Below, in pieces: positions 1-12,600 of a stretch of 64,000 bases of DNA. A model generated the notes under the pieces. The model worked only from the letters and a program-made list of their open reading frames with translations, made no database searches and was not told the origin of the DNA. Numbering within the stretch: position 1 is the stretch's first letter; every line of letters starts with the position of its first letter. The DNA comes from Pagrus major. Its lineage: Eukaryota; Chordata; Actinopteri; Spariformes; Sparidae. The stretch lies in assembly GCF_040436345.1 (NCBI RefSeq), contig NC_133219.1, positions 23,224,709 to 23,288,708 on the forward strand, in the 5' to 3' direction. The translations under genes and the position numbers were made by a program.

Positions 1-1495
1 CAATTGGATAGTCTGCTGGCAAACAGCATCACATATGAGCTGTAAGAATCATGCGATTTTGTTCAGCTCCTGTATTTAAAGCGGATGACAATCAAAATTA
101 GCCGAGCTAACTTCCAGCGTTGACTTAGTCAAACCTGGTTGGTGAAGGACTTCCCAAACATCCCTTTTTTCCATCAAAGCACAATGACTCAATGTCGACT
201 CTGAAGGCTCGCATAACGTGACAAATGGAAACAATATTTGTGATCATGAACTTCATAATGTTTTTCACATGACGCTTGCTGCCTGTCCACAGCAGTGGAC
301 TGATTTATGGTCGGACGCTCAACACTTTTAATGACTTCAAACCGGATTCAGCGTGTCCGTCCACAGAAGTGCACCAGGGAGGCCGTCTGTTTACTGAGCC
401 GACAGGCCGGCCGAACTGACAGCACCGGAATAAATTTGAATTGTTTGCTTGTATTAATTGATTCATTGTTTTTATTTCCCAGCCCACTGTAATGAGTGAG
501 GGCAATCTGCAGCTCACAGAGAGATGATGAGAGTAGACGTGGTTATAAAGTTAAAAACAAATACACAGCAGGGTAACTCCACCAATTCTACACATTTACG
601 TGTGTTTACAGGTCTTGGCGAGTACTACTGCATATATGAAAAAGTAGTATAAGCCTTTTGTTTGCATCTAGGCATGTAGGCGCCAGATTTTGTCAAGCAG
701 TCTACTGAATGAGCATTATACTATAAAACTGTTGGACCGTTATGGACAGTTCAACAAGAAATGATCATAATCTTGCTCTTCAGAAGCTGCCGCCTAATTA
801 GCCACAATGCAACTTAGTCATGGTAACCACAGGCTGTGCATGCCGACTTGAAAACCTTTGCCTTCAGCATTTATTTCTGTTGAGCAACACTTCTCAAAAG
901 TGTCGAGCGCCCTACCATAAATCAGCCTTTAGACATTATTTGGCTACCCAGTCATTCACTCATGAACAGTCAACACCTTTCCTACACAGCTTCAGGTCAG
1001 CTAATGTGAAGTTTTCAACCTGTGGTGAATTAATACACCTTAACTAAACAAAAACACTATTCAAATATGCTCCTCAGACACACTTCATTATAATGCTTTG
1101 GACCTCTCTCAAGCAAGTTTGCAGAATATGCTAGTTGATTTCAATTAATGAAATAAAAATGAATGGAAATCAAAGACTTCTCAGCAGCTCACACAAGTGT
1201 TTTCTCGCTGTCAGAAGTGAAACAGTGAGCGTCTATAAATGGAGCTGCACAGTCTACCTGACATCACTTGCAGTTCACATGACATTGCGAAGCAAGACTC
1301 TGACAAAGACCTAAAGATAGGACGGCACACTTTCAAAACCTAAAGTAATCTCGAACGTGAGAGACTGAGAACAAATTCTGAGGCACGCGAGGAAGAATCA
1401 ACACAAATGTTAATGTTTCCGGGCGTTCAGGTCCGTGCAAACATCTAGTCAAGGTTTCATACGTGACTGTTTGTGACACTTCAGCGCCAACTTAC
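1..1495 (-). other. kcmf1: kcmf1 intron 3 (partial, runs off left edge)
   Basis: This is non-coding sequence beyond the donor site of kcmf1 exon 3 (reverse complement GTAAG at 1491-1495). I looked for the next expected exon, which in the family begins with a CPIC zinc-binding motif after residue 108, and did not find it, so the intron continues past the window edge. No repeat family was recognised here. Confidence 0.75.
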
Positions 1496-4400
1496 CACTT
1501 CTGTGGAGGTCTCTGTGTGCTCTGCAGCCACGTGCTCCTGCAGGGAGATCTCTGTGTAGCCCATCCTGCCACAGTAGGGACATGTGAAGGCCTGAGGCTG
1601 CTCCACTGAGAATGCTTCTCCACCGTAGTACAGGTCTGCAGGGAGATCGAGAGGGACGTTCAGTGTCAGTGTTTTGACTTGTTTTAACTGCAAGTCCATT
1701 ACAAGTGCTGTTGTTGCAGTTTTTCTCCAAAACTGATGTATAAAATCTCAAAGTCGAGAGCGGAGGATACTGGTGAAGGGAGTTTGACAATGATAAAGCG
1801 TTAATAAGGTGTATTTTATCAGAATGAAACCACACAAAGTCAGATTGAAGCCCATTTTGACTAGATTCATTTCAACAGGTTAATATTCAGACAGGTTTAG
1901 ATGATAGGAGACACCTGCCAGTGAACGTCTTTTTCTTTTGCCACATTACAGGAATCGGTTGACTCACATGACACCACCTGTGTCATGTGAGGACATAGCG
2001 AGTCTTTTAACGACCGTGTAGCATTTAGCTTTCCTGACAGCTTTACTTAAACCTGCATTACGTGATATTTTTGCCAAAGCTGTCACAGTGAACGTGTTAG
2101 CAAACATTTAGCTTATATATACATTCAGCAGATACAGAGCAGCATCAGAATGTATTTGAAGTAGTGTTTGTGCGCACCTGATGAAGCTCTGTTTTGGTTT
2201 TCACCAACGTCTGAGAGAAATATCTGGTCACTTATCTTGTAAAGGTTATATTATGTTCACCAGAAAGTCGCTACCTTTGTCTGGATAGCATTTGGTGCTG
2301 GGAACGTGAAGAACTGGTTGATGACAGCTGTGAGACTTAACCAGAAGTGTAACGTTTGCAAGCCGCAAACCCAAAACAGTGAGCTGCAACATGCAAGAGT
2401 GCTGTGAAGACTCAAGAAAAAATGACTTGGGTCTTAATTGAGACTTGGACCAAAATGACTTGAGTCACACGTCTGGTAATCACGGAAGAGTATTAGGGCC
2501 AGGGGTGAGGGAAAAAAATGAGAGGATGTATTTTTTCATTATGCACTTCAAGAAAATGGTCAAATTATGGAGAATAAAGTTGAAATAAATAATGTCGACA
2601 ATGAGGTCAACTCTTCTGGTCCATCAAATCCAGTTAGGGGAGCGACTGACAGCTATGCGAGCCGCCCGAGCCTACGGTCCCTCTTCAAAGTCCTGATACT
2701 GACAAATACACTGTGTTAATGAGCTAAAAACTGAGATTCACCATGAAACACTTGGTTCGGTTCAGGCACACTGAAAATGTAACAACAACAACAACAAAAA
2801 AAGAGGCCTTCTTTGTGAGCTTGCACCTTCTGCTGTGTTTACTGCAACAGTTTGTTATTTTTTCACACATCGTAAAACAGCGTTTCCAATGTGTGAAAGG
2901 CTGAATGCAACATATTTCAAAGCAGCAATTAGTTATAAAAGCAGTCATCCAAAATCCAGTGAAACGGTCCATTAAATCAAAACCAGAATTTTACTAGAAG
3001 AGATTAGATTATACCCAGCGACTGTAACAACTTTAAAAACAATTCATTTTAACTGAATCCACAGTACATATAGTCTGATTAAGACTGGAATATCTCTATC
3101 CCCATCGCTGCCGCTACAAAATGTTTTATTTTTGTTTTGATAAATCAAATTCCCAAAAACTCCTCCGGCTGTCTGGATAAAATCAGGCACTGCTAAACCA
3201 TCAGCAGCGGAGAACAAAGGCCAGCGCCAGGAAAAGAAAACATGCGCTGCAACAATTTTACTGACACTACTGGAGATTTATTCTTAATATGACGTGCCAT
3301 AGCGTTGTTAGTGCTTTATTAAATGTGACTGGTGGCTGTGAGCAGTGGTTGTTAATAAACACACACACCCACCATTTAATCTGCATCTAATGAGGGCGTC
3401 ATTAGATGCAGATTAAATCTTACTTTTCGATATCTTAATGCACTGACATTCAGGCGATAAACCACCATGAGAAACAGTTTAAAGATACTGTGTTTCTGGT
3501 TTGTAATCTTACAAATGAACTGTAGTAAACGTTCACATATTGTGTTAAACATCTGTATTTTCTAGCATGGTTGTCAATTAATTATAAAACGTCTGTCTAT
3601 TGATGTAAAGTGTTACTAAACATCGAAAATGACAGCAACAACTATCATAACACTGACTGACAGACAAGCGTGGTGGTTCAAGTTCACATGCCAGACAGAC
3701 ACTCTGCTCATAATTAGCCAGATGTGAATATGGATTTGTACTTACCAAAGTCGACTCGGGTTAATATACACTGCATGGGATGCTCTGTGGTGTGTCTGGT
3801 CGTGGTTGCGCCGCTCTCATAGCATGATGCGCACAGGTCGTAGTCGTAGCAAATTAAACATTTGTACCGTCGACCTCTGAAGTTGCCTTTTAAACATGCA
3901 TCACAGCTGACGCCTGAGGGGAGAAAGATAAGACGTTATAGAGAGGATGTTAATACCAAAATATTAAGAGATAAGCGGTGATGAAAGGTGGCGTTTCAAT
4001 CGGAGGAATATGGAGTCTGGTTGGAGGTCATGCTAAAGGGGGAACAAATTGTGCAAATGCCTGACATTTTTCTATTTTCAGCTGGATGCTCCACATCCCA
4101 AATTACTCCTGAATGAAAGGTCCTAAAATGTGGTCGACAGAATACGAACAGCTAAAAAATGATAATGCAAGAATCTGGTAAGATGAATAAATACTGCGTT
4201 CATGTGAAGTTTTAACTGTTTTTGTGCTGATGTGACAGCGTACTGCATTGTACGGGCTGCAAATCACCAGCTTCATCACGATACAATATCATATCGACTC
4301 TTCACTCAACGATTTGATATCTGCAGGTATCAAAGTTAACTGGATTTTATCAGGGGCCTGCGATTGATGTGAGATGATGTCATCTGTCCATTTAACACAG

Positions 4401-6303
4401 TCAGTTACAGAAGATGCTGTCATCCCTTTTCTTTTCTGCTTTTGGCCATTAAAGAAACAACAACACATAGATAATTGTAGCTAGTAAAATGCAGAAAGGT
4501 TTACTTTAGATTGACACACGTGAAACACGGCCTAACAACAAGAACCTCTAACAAAAGTATCAATATTAACTGACGGGGAGATAAAACTATTTGTTTTATG
4601 CTAGTCACCATTATAGCTTCAGTTTCTGGCAGTTTACATTGCATGAAGTAGCAGCTAGCAGACGTTTGCTCTCACTTTGAATGTTAGAGGGAGGTACGCT
4701 TGGACAGAAACGGTGACACGGATGTGCTATGAGAATTTCAAAATGTAGGTGTATCTTAACAACGATGATATGGATGGATGGTTTTACTCCACAGCGGTGA
4801 TATTGAATGGTTGATCATTAAATCGGTTTGAATAGATGGGCCGTACTGGATTGCTGTACGTTATGTATCTTGGTGGTTTAGTTGTATGTTTGCTTTCGTC
4901 ATGGTGGTGCAGGGACGTGGGTCAGACGTCTGTGCCGTCTCATTGATGCTGTTGGATTGTGACACAACAAATACACTTAAAAGAAAAAGCCTTTGAGTAG
5001 AAACAACACTTCTCTGATGCAGTCCAGCCAAAACTGAACATTAAAAGTGTCTGCTGCTTGGCATCATATATCACAGCTTTGTTTACGGTGTCCAGTCCTC
5101 TTATCCAGGGGTGAGCAACAGATTTACAGACTCCATACACTCATTCATAAAACTACCCTCATGTATATATATATATCTGTTAACCTGATGTGTCACATAG
5201 GGTTCACATGTGTTCATGTCAGGCCAGTTCTTGATTGACTGGGACAGTCGTGCAGTCTCGGTGTATTGTATGACAGCAGGCTGTTTAAACTCCCTCTTGT
5301 CTCCATTCATAGCTAGCACACTGGAAAAGCTCAGTGCCAAAGCGGATCCTGCTGTGCAAGAGGCTGACGACTGGCTGTTACAGAGGCGATAATGGCAGTA
5401 ACGACGACAACAAGTTACATCTCAAGACGTAAATAACTTGATGGCCGCTGACAGTTACAGTTGACAACAACAACACAGGCAAGGGAAGTAAAGGCCGCTC
5501 GGGCCTGACTCACCTTCGCTGCTGCTGGCTAATCGTTTAGCGAACAACCCGGCTAACGTTAGCTTAACTCTTAGCTGACAAGCTGGACAGCTGTTGTACA
5601 CTTCACCCAACTTCACTTTTTACTGGTTGGTGAGCTGAAACGTGTATTGACGGTGTTAACAGACGTCTGGTCGACACTAACGACGAACTTCAAGCCCAAC
5701 AAGGTTGAGCACAAGGACGAGGTGAATGTTGGGGTTTTTTTTTGCTAAACGTTAGCTTGCGAAACTGGAATATACAGGCCAGCTTTGTACCAGGAAGGGG
5801 GGCTAAAACTAGCTAACATTCACAATTTGACAAGACTCGACCCGGCAACGCCATCTGGGGTCCGCTGCTCCCTTGTGTTTCCTATTCTCGGCACTCCCCC
5901 CTTGCCCCACGGCTCGTCAACGTTAACCTACATAACCTATTACCAGTTAGCTTGCGAGCTAGCTGGCACACTTAGCTAACATAAACTAGCGTCTTCCGTT
6001 TTATATGTCAGCGTTGTTTTGGTCTGCTGGCGCTGACTGTTGCACATTTTCGGACACGTACACGTCAACTGCGAGGTCCGTCGGGTTAGGTGAACATTTT
6101 GTGGCCGCCATAATGCGTCCCCCACGAAATTACACTGCAACCTTGCTGCACTAGCACAGCGTTAGCGAGGATGGGCTGCAAAACAAGAAATTCTCGGCTA
6201 GCTAACCGTTAGCTAGCGGTGCTCTGTCAACGCTTTTATCGCAAATCCCGACTCGCTCACGCCTCCTGTGCCGGAGTGTGTCCTTACCTTCATGACGGGA
6301 CAT
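1496..6303 (-). CDS. kcmf1: KCMF1, ZZ-type zinc-finger E3 ubiquitin ligase (first three coding exons, partial)
   Basis: Coding exons on the minus strand are 6303-6288 (MSRHE plus one base), 3913-3746 and 1635-1496. All have GT-AG borders, and the phases join to 108 codons. The peptide matches vertebrate KCMF1 nearly residue for residue. Residues 6-54 are the ZZ finger, with ligands Cys9, Cys12, Cys24, Cys27, Cys33, Cys36, His46 and His50. Residues 80-101 form a C2H2 finger (Cys80, Cys83, His96, His101). The known protein is about 380 aa, so roughly 270 C-terminal residues are outside the window. KCMF1 is known as a cytosolic ubiquitin ligase working with UBR4 in degron recognition and stress-response silencing. 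The start is set by the very short first coding exon, typical of this gene, with A at -3. Differences from the human protein that I can see are conservative (for example Arg85 and Ile91). The gene runs head to head with lipg. Confidence 0.96.
1963..1991. repeat. Perfect hairpin, 12-bp arms, 5-nt spacer
   Basis: The left arm CTCACATGACAC (1963-1974) is exactly complementary to 1980-1991, separated by five bases. It lies inside kcmf1 intron 2. Confidence 0.9.
3374..3418. repeat. Perfect hairpin, 20-bp arms, 5-nt spacer
   Basis: Bases 3374-3393 and 3399-3418 are exact reverse complements over 20 bp. The spacer is GGGCG. It lies in kcmf1 intron 2, about 330 bp on the downstream (3') side of exon 2. 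The arms end abruptly and no target duplication was seen. Confidence 0.95.
3914..6287 (-). other. kcmf1: kcmf1 intron 1
   Basis: This first intron begins at the donor after codon 5 (reverse complement GTAAGG) and ends at a CAG acceptor at 3914-3916. Around 4255-4340 is AT-rich sequence with repeated CGATA/TATCG steps that resembles a decayed teleost interspersed repeat. The promoter-proximal half (5500-6250) is rich in GCTAGC/GTTAGC motifs and CpG. No coding potential was recognised. Confidence 0.8.
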
Positions 6304-6600
6304 CCTATGAACACTAACGCAGCCCCCTGCTCGGGCTCCCTGGCTTGCAATACAGAATAATATCAGTGAAGAGAAGAGAAGCCGGGGTTGGCTGGCTGTC
6401 CCTGGCCTCTTCCCTCATGAAGGATCCGGTCTGGATCGCTGCCTCCCTCCGCCTCCTGCTGTGTCACTGTCCGGTGCGCCGCTCCTCCGTCCACACGGGG
6501 GCGCTGCTGCCTCAGTTTTGAGGGTGCTGTCAGCAGGTGGGTGGCTGAGGTGCACTGATCCTCCAGGGACCTTAAAGGCTTCAAGAGCCCCCAAAAAACA
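6304..6600 (-). promoter_or_regulatory. kcmf1: kcmf1 5' UTR and promoter region
   Basis: This sequence lies directly upstream of the kcmf1 start on the minus strand. It is GC- and CpG-richer than its surroundings, especially 6370-6560, as expected for a housekeeping promoter. I saw no TATA box. The transcription start cannot be fixed from sequence alone. Confidence 0.45.
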
Positions 6601-6699
6601 TTCATTTATTTATTTTTTAAATATTTTTCTGTCTTTCTGTCCTCTTAGATGTGTTCCCCGTCACCTGATGGGGCTCAAAGACTAAGTTATCCTCTCCTA

Positions 6700-7006
6700 T
6701 TAAAGGATAAGTTCACCTTAAAAAATGAAAATTCAGTCATTACTGACTCAGCCTCATGCTTGATGGACAGCCAGGTGAAGTTTTGTAGTCCACAGAGTAT
6801 TTTCTGGAGGATCTCTTCTGTATTTTCTCTTTTCTTTCAGCTGATTTTTCAATTTTTTTAAAACAAGTCCCCTACTACTTCAGTTGTTTAGGACAATGCT
6901 GCAACGCCGTTTTGCTGTGAAACTCCAGAAAAGTTTACTGGACTATAAAAACTTCACAATAAGTAGATGATGACTGAATTTTCATTTTTGGGAACTTGTC
7001 CTTTAA
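6700..7006. mobile_element. TTAA-flanked MITE (307 bp)
   Basis: Both ends carry a related terminal inverted repeat. The left end reads TTAAAGGATAAGTTCACC and continues into a tract with AAAATTCAGTCAT. The right end, reverse complemented, reads TTAAAGGACAAGTTCCC and continues into the same tract. TTAA sits at both outer edges (6700-6703 and 7003-7006), matching the target duplication of piggyBac-type transposons. The interior has no transposase. This end sequence resembles a repeat that is very common in teleost genomes; the assignment to the piggyBac class is inference from the TTAA flanks. Confidence 0.75.
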
Positions 7007-8640
7007 ACAGGCTTACTGTTAATTCTGATTTATATACGCGGGACGGATCAGAAGACAGAGGTGATTGAAATGAGATAGATTGGAGTAAGACAGGCCATAA
7101 AAACATAGTTTATTGATCTTTATAAGACAATCACACCTGGATGTGGGTCATGTGATACTATAAATTAGACCTACGTACCTTGAGTTCAAGGGCCAACACC
7201 TGGTGTACCTTTGGCAAACTTCTTAATACTTCTCACCTACATTAAAAACAATATTAAACAAATAAATATAAGAGTAGAGTTGAGACAGATAGCATTAAGG
7301 GCATCTCTGAAAGCTGCTTACATGCAGGGAGCTTCCTTGTTATGACACAATGACAGGTGCTGCTGAACCCATGAAGCAGACGAGGGAGAAACATGATGAA
7401 GGGTAAACACAAAAAAGTCAAATTCTCCAAAAGTTGTTGGATTTGAAGGGAAACTCAGCGATTGCAGCCTTTGTTCTGACTTCATGGCTCGTTCCTGAGG
7501 TGTTTTTTTGACAATGACTGCAGGAATGAGTCGAGTCACACGAGATAAAGATGTTTAAATGACCCTGCTTCTGCAGCCCAGTAGGTCAACTTGATTATTT
7601 TAAGGATTTCACATTGCCTCATTGTTGGCCAGACCTTGTAGGGCAGAAATCAGGGCAGGTCAGCATGTTGCAGAATCAAACCGGCGCTCAGACTGAGCAG
7701 CTGGCTGTGGTGTGCGGATGGAAATAATAACAACACCCCTGCGTGAGAAGCAGCTGTAACTTTGAAGTAAATATAACTGCTAATGTCTGACGTTGGGTCT
7801 GTCCAACAGACCGATTCTGGGAAGAGTTTTACTCCTTTTTCTGAAGAACTGCTGACATTTTGTCACTACGATGTTCAAATAAAGATCAGAAATAAAAAGA
7901 TGGACTGAATCCTTGCAAAACACAACATTTCAGTGGTAGGGAGGCAGTGGTACTGGCACAGCGTCATCACCTGGAAGATCTTTATCATCCAGTTTCTTTT
8001 AAAGTACACACCACATCCTGTGATGCAGTGATGACTACCGCCCTCCAGAGATCACTCATGTCCACGAAAGAGGAAAGGTTTGAGTATGAGTGAGTGAGCA
8101 GGATGAATTTTACACTCACCGCGTCACTGCATCACCTCATCATTTGAACTGTAGTGCCCTTTGGAGATGGAGACTCTCAAGCACCTTCTGCTACCTTCTC
8201 ACATCCGAACAGACCGGCTATTAATATATGAGGGTAAAAATAGGACGAGTTATTCTTGATTCTCCTATAACACACACATCCTCACTCTCCTCCTTTGAAA
8301 AATACTTTTTATTTTAATGTTAATGCTTTTGGTAGTGAGGAAAATGCCCCATCCAGGTCATACTCATTTGTCAGATAGATAGACAGATAGATAATAAAGT
8401 GAAAAATAAGATCTAAACTCAAAGCAGGATCACTATTTTTAACTCCAACCTGAGGATTACCTCATAGAGACCAGGATAAGAGGCATAAACAGACCCACAA
8501 TCACTCAACAGTTAAATATCTTCATGGCTTATTGACCTCTTGAGCCACTGAACCCACTGACCCACTGCACATTGGACCCAGCAGCCTGACTTTGTTTCCA
8601 CAGATGCGTAAAAAGCTCTGAGTGGATGCAGGTACCAGGA
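7007..8640. other. kcmf1-lipg spacer, no gene seen
   Basis: Apart from a short imperfect GATA run near 8378-8396, I see no exon, RNA gene or recognisable repeat here. Open frames are short and uninformative. Confidence 0.6.
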
Positions 8641-8665
8641 GCTGCTGCTGCTGCTGCTGCTGCTG
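8641..8665. repeat. (GCT)8 trinucleotide run
   Basis: Eight uninterrupted GCT/CTG units lie in the upstream region of lipg. Short open frames crossing it encode poly-Gln or poly-Ala, but there is no splice or start context to suggest a real exon. Confidence 0.9.
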
Positions 8666-8880
8666 GGGGTGGCAGGTGACACTTCCTACCGGCATATAGC
8701 GAGGCGCTGGTGTGTATGTACACAACACAGTGGTGTTATTGTAGCGGGGATCCTTGCGTGAGTGCGCCCTTTCTTTAGCCTCATCAATTGAAAACCGGTC
8801 GTGAGCTAAGCTGATAGTTTGGCAGCGCGCCAGGCGGAGGGGACGGTGCTTTCAGTGGGGGAGCCTCGCCATGCCACCCC

Positions 8881-8883
<3 letters not shown>

Positions 8884-8952
<69 letters not shown>
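8884..8952. repeat. (CA)n microsatellite, about 69 bp
   Basis: This is an uninterrupted CA run about 420 bp upstream of the lipg TATA-like box. It is likely polymorphic in length. Confidence 0.97.
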
Positions 8953-8954
<2 letters not shown>

Positions 8955-9369
8955 GTCGGAGCCTTTTAAATGTTCCCATAGACGCGCAGGGGGGGCTGAG
9001 GCTTTCCCACGTATGATAAAAGCCAGTGGGAAATTCATTTTTACACTTTTTTTAAGGGTTTTAAAGCGCCTCCTCATTTCCAAAGGCTCACGATCCGTTT
9101 GTTTATTTATTTATTTGTTTGAATCCGGTTATGCGACAAAGGTGCGAGCCGGATGACCTTCATACCAGCCACCGAGCTGCTGGATATGTGTTACTGCTTG
9201 CGTCAGACTCGCACACACCCCACAAGGGTTAAAACACGCGCAACGTGAGAAGCCTACTACGACTTCATTCAGCCCGTCGCCACGCCCTTCTCAACGTAAA
9301 GAAACGGGGGCTTGACCAATAAGATCCACGATAGATCAGCCGATGATCAGATGACTGAAAAGGGGAAAC

Positions 9370-9377
9370 TATTTAAA
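9370..9377 (+). promoter_or_regulatory. lipg: TATA-like box of lipg
   Basis: TATTTAAA lies about 240 bp upstream of the lipg start codon, in a stretch without other genes. Transcription would begin near 9400, giving a 5' UTR of about 210 nt. This is based on motif and position only. Confidence 0.45.
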
Positions 9378-9611
9378 ACTCTAATCACACGCTTGACGCT
9401 AGTTTATACATCTGCTTTGAGCGCTGCGTTTGAAAGACGCGCACCCAAAGAAAACGCACCACCGGCTCTGCTGCTCTTTGTCACCACTGGATCTAAACTC
9501 TGCCGAGCCTCCGCGCCACCGGCAGCAATCCCAAAAACAAAACAAAAAAGATATTTTTATATATATTCCAGGAAGGTTTTAATTCCAACCACACTCGTCT
9601 GTGACTGAGAA

Positions 9612-12600
9612 ATGAATCATAAAGCCCTTTTGCTGTGGATTTTCCTACAGTGTGCCGCTGCGCTCTTCTCGTCCGCTCTTGGGGAAAACGCTGTTCTTAA
9701 AGGTAAGAAACGGGCTTTGTGTCTATTGTTCATTCATTTCTATCATTTATGTGTTTCCCAGCCTCACAGGCAGGGAAAGTGTCAGACTCTTCAACACCGC
9801 GTCTGGAAAGTAGGGCACACACGCGCTTTTGGGGAAGATGTTGAATGGAAAATCCCAATAAGTCGATTTTTTTACCTCACACCGATCTGCGTTAATTAAT
9901 CTGCATTTTTAAGGCTGTTTAGGGCGAAATTACAAATGAGAGCAAGTGTGGCGGGCAGGGTGAGCCAGAAAAACGGGGATGGATTTTCTTTTCTTTTTTA
10001 CAAGACTGCGACGTGTCCTTTTCTGGGAGAGCAGCAGGAGTCTGGTCTGGAGACGCGCAACGCCACGTCTGTGTCAACTATTTGGAGAGATGTTCCGCTG
10101 AATCCGCGTTTTACCGCAGACCGGGCTCACCAGAGGTTTTTTACTACCCAGCTGAAGTCATTTTGGTCTGTGTGGCCCATTACCAAGGGGTGTTGGGTTC
10201 ATGATTTAAATTCAGATCTGACGTCTGTGCCCCTGCGCGGAGGCATTAACCAAGTCTGGTATTAAACTCATGCAACCCCCTTCATCAAGAAGAAGAGAGA
10301 GGGCGAATACATGTCTTTAAAATAAGCTGTGCAGTCTTAAAATAACCAAACATTTCCATATTGTGTTTTTTTTTCCTTTAATCTGTGGATAAACTGTCAG
10401 CATCCTCGTCCCTTATTGCGTCAGTGTTACAGTTTTAGCCTCCAGGCTGAGAGCACAGTGTGTTACAGTCAGATATAATTATACAAGCTCTGGCTGCAAC
10501 TGTGTGAAAGAGAGGTTGAAACAGAAGAAGAAGAAGAAGAAGGGTGGAGGTGGTGGTGGTGACATTTTGGCTCTGCGCCTGCGTGTATGTGCAACTTGCA
10601 GCCGGCCGGCTTTATTGTAGCAGCAGATGTTGGCTGCAAAAGCGCGTTGATTGGCTCACTCAGCCGCTCCCTGCCGGTGTGAGAGGCTGATTGGCTGGAT
10701 GGTGTGTTTTTGAAATTGACTCATCATTAGTAAGATTCTTACGTGTTTCCTTTTTATTTAGAAGTAAGCATTTCCAAATTTTTCTTTCCTTCAGGTGAGG
10801 ACAGCGAGCTGGATGAGCTGTCAACTGACAGCAGGGCTCTCGAGGGCGCCGTCAAGTACAACATGAGGAAGAGTTTAGATCTGGAGCATGAGGGCTGCTA
10901 CCTGCAGGCCGGCAAGAAGGAGTGTCTACAGGAGTGTGGCTTCAACGCCACAGCCAAGACCATCTTCATCATCCACGGCTGGACGGTACATGACTTGAAA
11001 TATTGTAACCCCCCCATATCTAGTGGCAGGCCTGCTCTCTCTCTGTCTGGGTCACTCTTGACAACCCTCACCTCTCACACAGTGAAGTCTGTGTTGCAGT
11101 CTGCTTTTGATTGGTGGAATTTATCATGTGAATGTGAGAGATTGTGCAGCGAGAGGTCACCAGGTTAAAGGCGTCCGAATGAATGATTCCTGTTGTCTTT
11201 CTCGCAGATGAGTGGGATGTTCGAAAGCTGGATGCACAAGCTGGTCGCTGCGGTGATGCGGCGTGAAACGGACGCCAACGTGGTGGTCGTCGATTGGATA
11301 GCGATGGCCCAGCAGCTGTACCCGGATGCGGTCAACCACACCCACAACGTCGGCCTGGATATTGCCGCCATGCTCAACTGGCTTCAGGTAAAAAAAATTT
11401 AAAAAAACTTGTGAATTTATGATCCAATCATGCAAAAGGCCCCCTTCGGTTGGTATTTCCTGCAATGGCACTCAACCGCAATACCCTCGTGCACATGTTG
11501 CCACTCAGCCGTGACGTAGTTTGGTCTAATAAATCCGAGGTGTCTTTGGTATGTACATGAAGGGAGACTGTCTCATTAATTATCATGTGATCTTTCTGTG
11601 TGTGTGTGTGTGTGTGAGAGAGAGATCTGAGCTTTCTTGGCAGAGCAGCTGAGAACCTGCTCATCCATAAAACCTGCCGCCCCTCTGTCTTTCCATTAGA
11701 GTGATTTAAGAGATCGCAGACTTTTGCGAGCATGACAGAACTGTCGAAAACATATTAGACGAAGCGAGATGGTATGCCTAATATCCATTTTGTTGGACGT
11801 TTTTATGAACTCCCCACGTCACCCTGAGGCACTCGCTCAATTTCTCTCTGGTATGTTGTCATCACAGCTCAGGATCTTCTTCAGATCAATGCTCTTCAGA
11901 GAATTTTAATAAGGATCATGATCCGTTTTGTACTGAGGCAAAGGCAACAATCGCCATTCAGCAGGACTGTCACAAAATTGGACCAGTGCACAAATGGCAA
12001 GTGAGGAGCGCTCCAGGCAGCCTGCCACGTAGTTGTAAACATAGACAAAGACTATTTCATGGAGACAAACTGAGACAGATGGTGGAGGCGCTGTTGCATG
12101 GAAGGGACTATCTGTAGATCCTGTCCCGGTTAACTGAGCTCGGCTCAGCTGCAGGCACGACGGATCATCGCTGGCTGGAATCCAGAATTTGTTCTGTGTG
12201 TGTGTGTGCGTGTTAGCGTTCCTGGTGGCAGCTGCTGATGTGAACTTTTTTTCTGTTAACAGGACGAGCAGCAGCTTCCTCTGGAGAAAGTGCACCTGAT
12301 TGGCTACAGCTTAGGCGCTCACGTCGCCGGCTACGCAGGAACGTTTGTACGCGGGACCATCGGCAGAATCACCGGTAAGTTATGGCAACTTGAATCGGGA
12401 ATAGCCCTCCTTTTTTAAAGATGGTGCTGCTTCATTTTACTGACACTGTCTCATCTTTCATTCCTGATAGGTCTGGACCCTGCAGGGCCGATGTTTGAGG
12501 GTGTGGAGGATCAGAAGCGCCTCTCTGCAGATGACGCCGACTTTGTGGATGTTCTGCACACGTACACTCGAGAGGCTTTGGGTGTCAGTATTGGCATCCA

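Larger units (their letters stand above)
1636..3745 (-). other. kcmf1: kcmf1 intron 2
   Basis: This intron is bounded by a donor (reverse complement GTAAG at 3741-3745) and an acceptor (CAG at 1636-1638). It contains two perfect hairpins with 5-nt spacers, at 1963-1991 and 3374-3418, listed separately. No other exon was seen. Confidence 0.85.

Noticed and set aside
8819-9083. Frames of 65-66 codons made of Thr-His or Cys-Val repeats
   Set aside because: Translations of the CA run upstream of lipg.
9312-9608. 98-codon frame immediately upstream of the lipg start
   Set aside because: It begins before the TATA-like box, so it would not be on the transcript as a whole, and it has no domain.
9936-10265. 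109-codon frame in lipg intron 1
   Set aside because: No acceptor or donor in frame and no homology recognised; including it would break the LIPG reading frame.
11906-12295. 129-codon minus-strand frame opposite lipg intron 3 and exon 4
   Set aside because: It overlaps the complement of a proven exon and has no motif or splice context.
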